From NCBI GenBank assembly GCA_907165065.1, contig OU015535.1:1934151-1998150 (forward strand): a stretch of 64,000 nt of DNA. Reading direction: 5' to 3'. The stretch comes from Caprimulgus europaeus. Taxonomy: Eukaryota > Chordata > Aves > Caprimulgiformes > Caprimulgidae. The translations under genes were made by a program, and so were the position numbers. Shown one piece after another: positions 50,045 through 60,963 of the stretch. The notes under the pieces were generated by a model. That model was not told the origin of the DNA. It did no database searches and was given only the letters and a program-made list of their open reading frames with translations. Each line of letters begins with the position of its first letter. Positions within the stretch are counted from its first letter, which is position 1.

Positions 50045-51576
50045 ACTAGATAATCTTGCATGTTGTATTTTTGAAGTGTCTGCTGAGCTCTGGCAAGTGT
50101 CCCCAGGTACCTTCTGGGGAATGTCTTGGCTTCTGATGGTGTGCCACCTCTGTGTGTGTGTGTGTTCAGTTAATAAGAAAGCAACTCTTGTTCATTGATC
50201 TTTATTGATAAAGCAGCAGCACCTTTGGAGGAAGGGAATATAAGTGCAGAGCTATTAATGGGACTGTTAAAGACTGGCAGAGGTAGGAGGAAAACAGGTC
50301 TGTGTTGTAACCATAGTCACTAACTTGTGGGACTTAATTTAACCTTGAGTAAAACTACAATAGCAAGTCTTAAACAATTACTTCCTGAGTCATCTGTCTG
50401 GGGGCAGCAACCTGATGCCAGTGACATCTGGAGATAAATACTACTTTATATAATTGGCACTATTTTATGCTATAGTAGTAAATTATGTTATATAATTTGT
50501 ATAATAATTTGTGTAGTTACTATCAATTTGTGTAATTAATATAGATGTTAATATGAAATTCAGAAGGTAAAAATTAGATGCTTAATAACACACTCATATA
50601 AAAAAATACTGTAAATATAATTCCACCAGAATTATACTTTAGGATTTGGTAGAACATGTCTGAAACTGGACCATGTAAACACACCACAAACATTGGTGAG
50701 AAATTGGGATTTCCAGCTTTTTTGGAGAGTCTTGTTCCTTTAGCCTCAGTTGTTTACCTACCTGAACGTCCACAGTTTGAGGCATTTGGTTTTGAACTCT
50801 CAAATTAATTAATTGTTCATATTTCAATTGTGATGAATAAAGATGTGTCAAATTAAAAACAAATCAAACAAAACCCCCCACACACTTTGGAGGGATATTA
50901 AATTAATGCATGCATGTTCCATTGCTAAGCAGTAACGGGATCTCTGGAGTAATTTCACAAGTGTCTATAAAATGTCCCAAACCCAGCAGAAGTTTTAATG
51001 TTGATGATTCCAACATCAAATTGTTAATACTGTAGGTACCATTTATTCTGCTGCTGAGTTTGATGCTTGAATAAGAGTCTGACTGAATAATTTTTGGACA
51101 ATTAATTGAACAGTGACACCAGGAATCACTCTTACAGTGTTCTGTAAAAGCTGAGAGCACTGAAGGAAATGGTTTTTGATGTAATTGTAGTTCAGATTCA
51201 CAGGGAAGCAGAGTCAAGAATACAAGCCACATTTTAATGGAAATTCAAGTTATTGTTAGACAAATTGTGAAAGAAAAACTGAAACAACAGTCTTCCTAAG
51301 GTAGTTTAAGAAGGACCTTAAAAATAATACTTTGTCGAGTGATACATGTAACTCTTAGTTGGTGCAGTAAAAATTAAGTTAGTGAATTAATCCAGGATAT
51401 CTTATTTGTTTGTGCCTTTTCAAGATACTTCAATAAAACAGGCTGAAGTAAGAGTTCCTGCCAGTAAGGAAGGCCATGATGGTTCATGAATCCTGATTAA
51501 ATTCAGAGGGGAAGGGTTAAACAAAGGAAGTAGGAAATTAAGTCTCTAAAAACTATACATTATCATATTGATTAGC
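50045..51576. other. Intronic unique sequence
   Basis: AT-rich sequence with a short (TG)n run at 50152-50164 and very AT-rich patches at 50450-50620. No gene recognised. Confidence 0.4.
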
Positions 51577-51804
51577 AGAACTAGATATAAGGAAGAAATC
51601 TTTTACAGTGAGGGTGGTGAAACCCCGGCCCAGGTTGCCCAGAGAGGTGGTAGAAGCCCCATCCCTGGAAACATCCAAGGCGAGGCTGGACGGGGCTGTG
51701 AGCAGCCTGATCTGGTTGCAGATGTCCCTGCTGACTGCAGGGGGGTTGGACTGGGTCACTTTTAAAGGTCCCTTCCCACCCAAACCCTTCCATGGTTCTA
51801 TAAC
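51577..51804 (+). mobile_element. CR1 LINE, short 5'-truncated 3' end
   Basis: A forward CR1: GAAGAAATCTTTTACAGTGA, then AGGTTGCCCAGAGAGGTGGT, then a 3' UTR with GGTCCCTTCCCACCCAAACC and an end at CCATGGTTCTATAACT. The ORF2 end on this strand reads LPREVVEAPSLETSKARLDG. It is the same subfamily as the minus-strand copy at 40553. Confidence 0.92.
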
Positions 51805-52077
51805 TACATTTTAGCCTTGAACTGTTCTGAGTCTCAGGACTAGCACATTAAGTACAATTCCCATATATAAACATGATTAGCATTATCCCTTTTAAATCTG
51901 GGATTGTTTCTGTAGGAATCCTAGGATTCCCCCCTACCCCAAGGTAATTAAGTCCTACAGAAAAGTATTCCAGCCAGGAAAGTAGCCTTCTAGATTGCCT
52001 TTAAGTGAAAATATGTCATAAAAACATCTTCCTTCAAAGAATGTTCCTAATGACTCCCTGGAGCTTCAGTCAGCTGC

Positions 52078-52323
52078 TGTAAGCTTTGGTTTCAGGGGTG
52101 AGGTGGGCTGTAAGCTTTGGTTTCAGGGGTGAGGGGCTGTAAGCTTTGGTTGCAGGGGTGAGGTGGGCTGTAAGCTTTGGTTGCAGGGGTGAGGTGGGCT
52201 GTAAGCTTTGGTTTCAGGGGTGAGGTGGGATGCAAGCTTTGGTTTCAGTGATGAGGTGGGATGTAAGCTTTGGTTTCAGGGGTGAGGTGGGCTGTAAGCT
52301 TTGGTTGCAGGGGTGAGGTGGGA
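52078..52323 (+). repeat. 31-bp minisatellite, 8 copies
   Basis: Eight tandem units start TGTAAGCTTTGGTTTCAGGG and continue GTGAGGTGGGC. Variation is limited to TTTC/TTGC, a final C/A, one unit with TGCAAGC and AGTGATG, and one unit (the second) three bases shorter. Each unit carries one HindIII site (AAGCTT). It ends where TGTAGCCAGCTG departs from the unit. Confidence 0.96.
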
Positions 52324-55300
52324 TGTAGCCAGCTGAAGTAGCTTGTCCAAGGGAGCAGTAGGCCAGCAGTAGATCAGGGAATGTGTTTTGTTCTGTCCAG
52401 TTTGCATTTAGTCCTTCTACTTGATGCTTTCAAAGATTCATGGTCTTTACTGGGACTATGCCATGTCCCCTTTACTGGGACAATGCCATACTGGTACAGA
52501 GGTGAGTTCCCTTGGTACATGAGTGCACTGAATGGTTTTCTGAGTGTTTCCCTTGATTTAATGTTTAGTTGACCACTATTTCAGTATATAACAGGAGTTC
52601 TGCCATACATACTTTGTGTATGTTGAATAGATGAGCTATAAAAAGTCTGCCTGGAGAAGTCTGTTGGCTTTTAGGGGGCATAGTGCTTTACAGGTAACAG
52701 CAAAATCCCTCTCTTCATAGATTTTAAACCAAATATGTCCCAAGTTTTGAAACCAAGCAGTTGAGCAGTTGGTAGTGTCAGCCACTCATGACATTCTGCC
52801 AAACCACATCTAGAATATACTTGAGACCCAAACTCTAGGTTTTTTAACATGAAAATGGGACTGTTGGGGCTTTTTGTAGCTAGCTTGTGGTACTTAAATA
52901 AATTTACCTGGTGCTGTTTGTTGCTAGAAGTAAAGGATGTGGTTTGGGGGGTTTAGAGTATTTTAGAACTTAACATAGACTATTTGGGCTCTGTGATGGG
53001 CTTCACTGGTGCCTTGTGGCTGGCTGAGTCTCTGTTTAACTGGGATCTGCTGGGAGTTCTCCCATAGGACAGAAACCCGAGTGGTGACAGTGACTGTGCT
53101 GGTTGCAGTGGGGATTTTCTTTTTTTGTTGAAAATTCGAACTAAAAATGTGCACTGGGTGTTACAGAACTTCTGATGTTTTCATGTCTGAATATAATGTA
53201 ACTATTTCAGTAGAGATGAAAAGAAGAAGAGAGAAAATGGTCTTAGTGTAAGAGAAGAGGACAGTGAATTAAGCTCAGTCAACCTGTTTAATAATGAGTG
53301 TCACTTGGAAACATGAAGGTGATATTCTCTGAGAGAAATAGGCTGCCTGGCCCCATGGCTGACATGTTCAATATTGGGTGGAAAACTTTTCTTAATCTCT
53401 TCTATAACTTTTTAGCAGTAGGTGCTTTTGATCCATGTGTCATATCCTCCAAAAATACTTTCATAACTTGAACAGATTTCTATTAAATCATTTCTGAAAT
53501 ACATTTCTGCTGAGTTTTTGCTAGAAGGAGATGGCACATTTGGAATAGACAGATGTTAATTCAATATTCTTACTTTTATATCTCATGCATGACTATTTGT
53601 TGCATATCTCTCTTGGATGGAACAATCCATGAGCACACATACTGGATGGCTAACTAAATCACAAAAAGGCTACTCAGTGGCATTTCTGATGTGACAGGAG
53701 AGCAGATTTAGTTCTTGTTCTTGATGTTAAGTTACTTCATTGCCTCTACAAATCACTGTCATTCATAGAGCTGTGTCCTTGACAGAGGACAAGTGGATAT
53801 GGTGATCGTTCTTCTCCCCCAGACTGGAGATTACCTTCTCTAGGAGTACCAGTTTGGCCCTGCTGCCCTGATCTGTTTTCTCACAGGTATACTTTTTCCT
53901 GGGTTTTAAAAAACAGATTAAAACAGGGATCATGGATTTTGAAATTAAATGTGATAGTATTCATTGTCTGCTAGAAATTAATTTACTGCTCATTTAAAAT
54001 AATATCTCTTTATCAGGTTAATTCACTGGATTGATGGGGAAATAATAAGGGAATGGGGTTTTTTCCACCTTTATTCAGCAGCAAAGACAGCTTTGTTGTA
54101 CAATTTCCCAAACAAAACAGGTTCCTGATGAAATAGCAGAATAACTCTTTGAAACTCTGCTTTGGACTGTAGAGGAATATTTGTCTCTTTTACTTTGCTC
54201 TGTTTTAAAATAGACAGTGGAGACTTGGAGTAATTAAAAGTATATTTTGAAAAAAATCTAGGAACTCAAAAGATAATTTTATTTTTTGGTTTGCTGGGCA
54301 AGCAAACCACACATTGTATGCAGAAATCCAAAACCTAAAATGGTACTGCATCTTTCTTTCACCTCTGAAATACAGATTTATCCCCCTAGTGATGTGCCAG
54401 GCAGTCTAGTATGGAGCTAAGGGCTTCGGAGCCTCTTCAGCTGAAGGACTGGGAGCTGGGTCAGGCCCTGGTCTGTGTATTTCTAAAAGCTTCATTTTTG
54501 CTTCCATCTTTCTGTCACATCACTTGTTGTTGCCTTCCCACTGATAAATCATTGCTGTGGTGACTAAGGTGTGAGAAGCTGCTTACTATTTATAGCTGTT
54601 TGTGTTTAATCCAGTGTTTTCCCAGCACACAGGGTAGGGAGTCCAGGTTTTCTGCCTGTGTTGGGATCGATGCTGCTCCTCATTAACTTTGCCATCTCAT
54701 TCTCTGCTTCTTGAGAGCACCTGTGAGCTGTGGACATCCCTCTGGGCTGGGCACCTGTTCCTATTTCTCTTTCTAGTGCTACTACAGAAAGGTGACTTAG
54801 TGGCTCTGCAATACTTCCCAGAAATGCTCAGCTTCAAGTATTGAAAAACTGGTTAGGAGAAAAAAAAATGGATTTAATTTGACAGTTTGCAGAAGAAAAC
54901 TACTGTGTGTTTTTGCTTACTCCTCTGGGTTTGTTTATTCTGTTTCTGAGGGTTACTGGGTCACAACTAATGGATTTTTTTTGGTAACCCAATACAGTAT
55001 AATAATCCAGATGGACTCTTGTGAGACTCATGGACAGAATCTCTTTTGCAAATGACTGAGATCAGCTTTTGTGGGGTGAGGTTTTTGCATCTCATTGACA
55101 GTAAACCAGACAGTGGCCTGGCTGAGGAGGGAAAAATTGGGAATCCCAATTGTTTCCTTGCATAAATGGAACTCACAATGCTGGAGAGCAGGGAGAGCTG
55201 CCATGGAAGTGTCCCTTTGAGGAGCCAGGTGACCCCCTTGAATGGGTGATGCTCCCCCAGACCTGGCATCACTGGCCTTCTGGGGCTGGTTAGGCTTTGA

Positions 55301-56550
55301 TGCTCTTGTATCTAGTTCAAACCTGTGTTTAGCTGAGAAGTAACTTGACTGCTAGATGGACAGATTATAATAATTAGTTATTTATTTATTCCTCCTGAAG
55401 AGTTACTCCACAGTCAGCAAATGCTGTGTGGTTATCTGCTGGTTCTTTGTGCAACTGACCCTTAGGTGGAGGGTATGCTACAGCCAGTGCACCTCTTGAG
55501 GAAAGGCTTAGTGTTTTCTTTTTGCCCTAGGAATAAATTAGAAAGATGAGTAACAAGAGTGTGAGAACTTGGATGTCTTTCCTATTGCTGTACAAAGATA
55601 GGAGGTAGCATTGTTAGTGTTTCATAGAATACATTCTATAGGAACAATGTTTATTGATAACCCCATCAGACTGCAGAGCTGGGATGCAAATCCCAATATA
55701 CCTTTGTAGTCATAAGTACTAATTATGTAGATAAGCAAGGCCTGTTTACTGCCCATATTGTGCAAAAGCTGCTTGATAGAAAGCTAATCTCTTTTTAATG
55801 GATCTGAATGATTAATACTTGATCATAGGACAAGTGCTGCTTTTGTGTTCTGAAGTGTTTGAAAAAGAAAACGAGAAGTCTTGATGGGGTCAATGGTTAC
55901 CATCAGCCTGTGCCTTATATGTAATGATCATTTTCTGTGATAGTAATTAATGAACTGTTTTAAGTTATGGAGGACATTCATATTAGTGACACTGATGTAT
56001 GTATGAGCTGATTTTTTAATTGAGTAGATGTGCTGACTGTGGTGATACTGTTGGATAAATCAGGCTTCAGTTTTATGCATTCATTTTGTACTTAGAATTA
56101 TATAGGTATTTTTAGAAACATAAGATGATTTACAGACTCATTTAAAAATGTCCATTTTAGTAACAACAAGTGATGCTTGTATACAGGTACTGCACTTACC
56201 AGCTTCACCTTTCACTACAGGCACACAAATACCGTCTTGCCATCAAATGATTGAAAGAATATGGGGACAGGAAAATGCAGAAAAAAGTAGCTGGAGGCTG
56301 GGGATGTGGTGCCAAAAGGTATCTTGGCAAAAGATAATGAGATATCCTTGCAGCTTGCTTCGGCACTCTGGTCCTGTACGGATCCTGTGTCGGGTGGGCA
56401 GAATGTGCAGCGTGCTTTGGCTGTTGGTCAGTCTCCTCTCTTACTCATAATCTAAAGATTCCCCCTTTCTTCAGTATGCTTTGTTGAGAAAACTTGTTTT
56501 ATAGTTCTCTGCTGCTGGAGAAACATGAAAAAAATAAACTGAATTATCTC
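52324..56550. other. Intronic unique sequence
   Basis: About 4.2 kb with no recognised gene or transposon. Open frames are at most about 100 codons and have no recognisable similarity. Confidence 0.4.
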
Positions 56551-56870
56551 TGTTGGGGTTTAACCCCAGCCAGCAACTAAGCACCACAAAGCTGCTTGTG
56601 TACTCCCCCCTGATGGCATGGAGGAGAGAATTGGAAGAGTAAAAGTGAGAAAACTTGTGAGTTGAGATAAAGGTAGATACCTACCTTAATAGGTAAAGCA
56701 AAAGCCATGTTCACAAGCATAGCAAAACAAGGAATTCATTCACTGTTTCCCATCAGCAGGCAGATGTTCAGCCATCTCCAGGAGAGCAGGGCTCCATCGT
56801 GTGTAACGGTTACTTGGGAAGACAAATGGCAGCATTCTGAAAATCCCCCCCTCCTTCCTCTCCCTGCAGC
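56551..56870 (+). mobile_element. Truncated endogenous retrovirus LTR (5' part)
   Basis: It starts TGTTGGGGTTTAACCCCAGC with CAGCAACTAAGCACCAC, then AGAGAATTGGAAGAGTAAAA, GTGAGAAAACTTGTGAGTTG, AGGAATTCATTCACTG and TAACGGTTACTTGGGAAGAC. This order is characteristic of a common LTR in passerine and other neoavian genomes. The homology fades near 56870 and low-complexity CT and A/C-rich sequence follows, so the 3' half is missing. No internal retroviral coding sequence is present. There are small internal differences from the usual type, including a short insertion-like stretch near 56676. Confidence 0.8.
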
Positions 56871-56874
56871 ACAA

Positions 56875-56945
56875 TCTCTCTCTCTCTCTCAAATCCACTA
56901 AAAAAACCCCCAAAAAACAAACCTACAACCCCCAAAAAACCCCTC
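56875..56945 (+). repeat. (TC)n run and A/C-rich low-complexity tract
   Basis: A CT dinucleotide run at about 56875-56890 is followed by an A/C-rich stretch (56898-56945). It lies where the LTR homology ends and may have grown out of it. Confidence 0.75.
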
Positions 56946-58879
56946 ACCTTTTGGCATTTCCAGTGAAAAGTGTTTTGAGCAGAAATCTAAGCATATGTCT
57001 TAAGTGTTCTGTGCTGTGATAATTTCTGTACCACTTCTTTGGATTTAGTTGTGATATTGAAATAAAACAAAACAGACAATTGCTCTGCTGCAGAAGTTGA
57101 GAGAACATTGCTCATAGCTGTAGCAAAACTCTCCTAAATCCTTACTGAAATAGCCACCAACCTTCGATTGTTCTCAGTCTTGACTTCTGGAAATGTTGAG
57201 TGAATTATGTAGACAGGACATACAAATTGCAGATGGAAAAGGTATTACTGGGTCAGTTTGTGCATGTGAGGCTTGTTCCTGGGTCAGATGGCTGCTAGGA
57301 GCTCCTAAGATCTTTGGAACATTAATGTTGATAACTTCTAATGAAAGAGATGATGAAGGAGTACAAATGTTCTTGTAGCAGATGTGGAACACTACTCATG
57401 CTTCCTATTTGGGGGGGGAAACAATGCTTCCATGTTTTAACCTTGCATGAAACTAGGAATGCTTCTTGTTTGCATTTAATATCCTGACTGAACTCCAGTG
57501 TCAATAACAATAGCTGTTCTTGTTCACACTTTGAAAATGCAGAAGTCTTACAGTGGCAGACATATGTGGTTGTTTGGAAAGAGTTTAATTTTAACCCTAT
57601 CAGATTTTTTTTTCTTGTGACCTAATTGGAAGGTTTCCCTGTGTTTTGCCAGTCAAATTAAGACCTTCCTTTGATTGAAAATGACCTTTTGTGTGGGTGT
57701 GAAGGAAGCTATTGTCATTTTTTTCAGTTACTTTTGGCTGGTGAAGCAGGTGAGGGCATGGGAGTGCCATGTTCCTCCCACTGCACCTTCTAGGTCTGTA
57801 AAATGGAGCAGGCTTGGAGTACTTGATTTTCAAAGAGAACTTCTTGAGTTTTATCCTACCCAGAGTATGTTGTGCAGGGTTCCTTTACACTTTTTTGGAG
57901 ATAAGCACTTCATTCCCACGGAAAGCTCCCAGCAGAAAACACAATAGTTTGGAAAATGAGACTAAAGGGGACATTTGGCTTAGTTCAACTTGTAAGACAT
58001 CAAGATTAACTGTGTGGGTTGACTTGTCTTTCTTTTCTGTCCATCTAAGCAACCATCCTTGATGTGTTTTATATTAAAACATGTTTTTGATAAAGATTTT
58101 AAAAGCAACTCTAAACCTTTTCTGTGCACAGAATAAGAATAGGAAAGATTCATGAAACTTTCAGACTTGCCATCTTCCTGTTGCTTCAGTTGACAGCTTG
58201 GCTAAGGGTATGTGATGAAGGACATGGTTATTATCTTGGTGCTGCCATACAGTGTACTGGCTCTGGGAAACTTCTTGCACCTCCTTTCCCCAAGAAACCC
58301 AGCTACAAAAGGTACAATAACTCTCCTTGCTGTAGGGGGTGGGAAGCACTTTGATTTATAGATGATGAACTCTTGATCACGTAACTGACTGATGGTCTCC
58401 ATCAGCAATATCACTGCTGACTGGTTTAAGTATTAACATGGGGTGAAGGAGGATTTCATGCTGCACAGGATACAGTACAGTCAGCTCTGAAATGTAAGAT
58501 GCAGGCTACTTCTCATTTAATGCCATTGGCATATATATTGGCTGTGGACCTTGGGCTTTCCCTTGATTGTGAAATTATTAACAAATACACTGAACACTTA
58601 ATGTCCATTAGTGCAAGCTGCCCAACTTAGCTCTTATTAATCTTTCTTATAATCTATTCTATATTAAATTTAGATATTTTTGTTGCTTAAATAAAACTGT
58701 TGTGGAAGGAAGTTGATTATCACACTTGTAAAGTATTGGTTAGTGCCTTAGAACTGATTGAATGGACCAATTGCAGTAGCTGACCGAGGTGATACATAAC
58801 ACCGTTCTGGGAACTGAAGCCTACCAAGATGTGTTCCTGGTGTGAGGTCCCTGTTCACACTGCCTGGTTCACTACTCTC
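56946..58879. other. Intronic unique sequence
   Basis: No gene or transposon recognised between the LTR remnant and the solo LTR. Confidence 0.4.
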
Positions 58880-59432
58880 TGTTATAAGTAAATTTGACTC
58901 AAAGTCCAGTAATAAATTTAAAAGTAATTTATTGAGTAGGAATACGTGAGCAAAAGCAGCGCTGGGCAGCCGGGGAGTCTCCGCTCCACCATCGGCTCGC
59001 AAATTAGATAGGCACAGCAGTGCCTTTTTATCTTGGCTCTCCTTGGGGGTTGCATCCTCTTTGCTCATAGCAGAAATGCTTCAGTTGTCACTGATGCCCC
59101 CCGAGTCTCTGTTATCCAGGCAGTTTTTGGTTAGTATCTTTCACAATCTCTGGGATCTCTTCCTTAGCTGAGATACGAAGTTTCCCTTTGTTTGCTGCTT
59201 AGCACATCATGATGTGCCTGCAAATCCCTTTACTACACACCTTATAAGTACATTTTGAGCTTAATCCTTGGTTAATTAACAGGATGTTTGAGCACGATGA
59301 CAACATTGAATAAGCTTTAGACCTTTAGCTAAATAACAGGGTATACAGATGCTATGGTAACCTACCATTGCTGTTTAATATTTCAAAAATTGGATTGCTT
59401 GATTAGCAAATTCCCTTTATATGCCTATTACA
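58880..59432 (-). mobile_element. Solo LTR of an endogenous retrovirus
   Basis: A 553-bp element reads on the minus strand from TGTAATAG (at 59432) to TTATAACA (at 58880), with the canonical TG...CA ends. It is flanked by identical CTCTC at 58875-58879 and 59433-59437, a candidate 5-bp target-site duplication. On the minus strand a TATA-like GATAAAAAG (59032-59024) is followed about 95 bases later by AATAAA (58933-58928) and then about 50 bases of U5-like sequence, the expected U3-R-U5 order. The R-like part is notably GC-rich with CpGs. No coding region is present. The family is not named with confidence. Confidence 0.75.
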
Positions 59433-60730
59433 CTCTCTACTAGAGCTTCTGGTGAGTTCTGTTTGGTGTTTGGGTGAAGAACTTGGAAACACGCTGTCCA
59501 CCAAAGCTGCAGGACTGGAGGAGCTGGGCAGCCTGCAATGTGCAGCCCTCGCCCCTTTCCCTGAGCCTTTCTCACCAGGCTGAATGTCTCTTCTCCCTTC
59601 AGTTACCTGTTCTGTGTCCGTTATTGCCATCCTGAGTGTGCCTTTCTGCCTCTGAGCAGCTGCAGAGCAGTTTCCACGTCGTACAGAAGGCAGTTGCTGC
59701 TGGAACAGCTGCTGCACCTGCTGAGGAGCTATTTTCCAATACAAATACATACACTTTGTTTTCAAATATCACAAGGTGTTAGCCCATCATAAAGACTAGT
59801 TAATTCTAAAAACACGAATGCAATGGCATTTTGTGTGAAATCTGTTATAAATGTCCAAAAATAAGGCAATTTTCCTGCTGTATAACTTACACAATGGGAA
59901 ATCTGGCTGTTGTGTTTCAGTCTGCGACTCATCCTGGGGATCGTTAAGAGCTGTAATAAATCCTGCTGCAATAAATTGTTCTCATTAGCTTTCTTCATGT
60001 TGGAATTTCCTTAGCCTTTGCTGGTAGGTACATTTCCTTTGCTGATGGCAGAAAAATGTGTAGGATGTGATTCAGTGAGGGTACTGAGGCATCTGTCCTC
60101 GCTTCAGTCATGTAAGAGGTTGAGCTGGAAGGAATGCCACTCCAGCTGGGTCTGTGCAGCGCTGAACCTCAGCTCCAGGCAGTGGCCCCGAGGGTAAATC
60201 ACTCCTCCAACAAGACAACTGTAGGGCAGAATAATACTGCACTTTGCTATCATTGCTTATCAAATCAGTGATTAAGAATTATGGCCAATGAGTTTTGGTG
60301 TTGTTTTCTTCTCTGCAAGTTTGCGAAATCATGCCTCAATTCTTTCACTCAAGTCAAAGTTTATTATGAAATGGAGAAATACTGGTGTAGTTGACATAAA
60401 ATGATGTCAGTGCTGTCACTGAAATGATTGTTTAAACATTTGTGTGCCATTTTTCATGCCATAGACCTAAACAAAGGTCTCAGTAAGCCATGTCAGTGTG
60501 GTGGGAGGAAGGCAGTCTCTGATATTTAGAACCCCTTGTTGTAAGGGAGACCACTTGTAACAAACTTCAGTTCTTTGACTTCACCTCTCTGCTTTCCCTA
60601 CCACAATAGTCAAACTGAATAGCTGGTGAGCTGAGCTGTGCTGACCTTTGGTAAGAATCCTTCTCCATCTTAAAATGAAGCATGACAAGTATTTTTACAA
60701 ACATTCAACCAAAAATAATCTGTGATTCTA
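59433..60730. other. Intronic sequence beside the solo LTR
   Basis: A GC-richer patch at about 59450-59740 contains a 120-codon minus-strand frame that runs into the LTR edge (59403-59765), so it is not a conserved gene in that form. The rest is AT-rich; nothing recognised. Confidence 0.4.
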
Positions 60731-60963
60731 GGTGTGCCAAAGGCAGTTGAGATTGAGTTTCTTTGCTGAAAGGGTTCTGAGGCATTGGAAGGGGTTGCCC
60801 AGGGCAGTGGTGGAGTCCCCATCCCTGGAGGGACTGAAGAGTCGTGTAGACACAGTGCTGAGGGACATGGGTCAGTGGGGGCTGGTCAGTGTTGGGTTCA
60901 TGATTGGACTTGATGAGCTTAAAGGGCTTTTCCAATCCAGGCAACTCTGGGATTCTGTGATCT
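60731..60963 (+). mobile_element. CR1 LINE, 5'-truncated 3' end
   Basis: A forward CR1 with GTTTCTTTGCTGAAAGGGTT, then ATTGGAAGGGGTTGCCCAGG. The frame gives [20 protein letters not shown] and [20 protein letters not shown], and the 3' UTR ends GGGATTCTGTGA. A small deletion near 60755 removes part of the usual GATGTGAGGAAGAA stretch. It is the same subfamily as 10829, 24048, 30264 and 44943. Confidence 0.95.

Noticed and set aside
52078..52323. 31-bp repeats as a CRISPR array
   Set aside because: Units are directly adjacent with no spacers, and the DNA is avian.
59403..59765. 120-codon minus-strand frame next to the solo LTR
   Set aside because: It runs into the LTR boundary, so its 3' end arose from the insertion, and no family similarity is seen.
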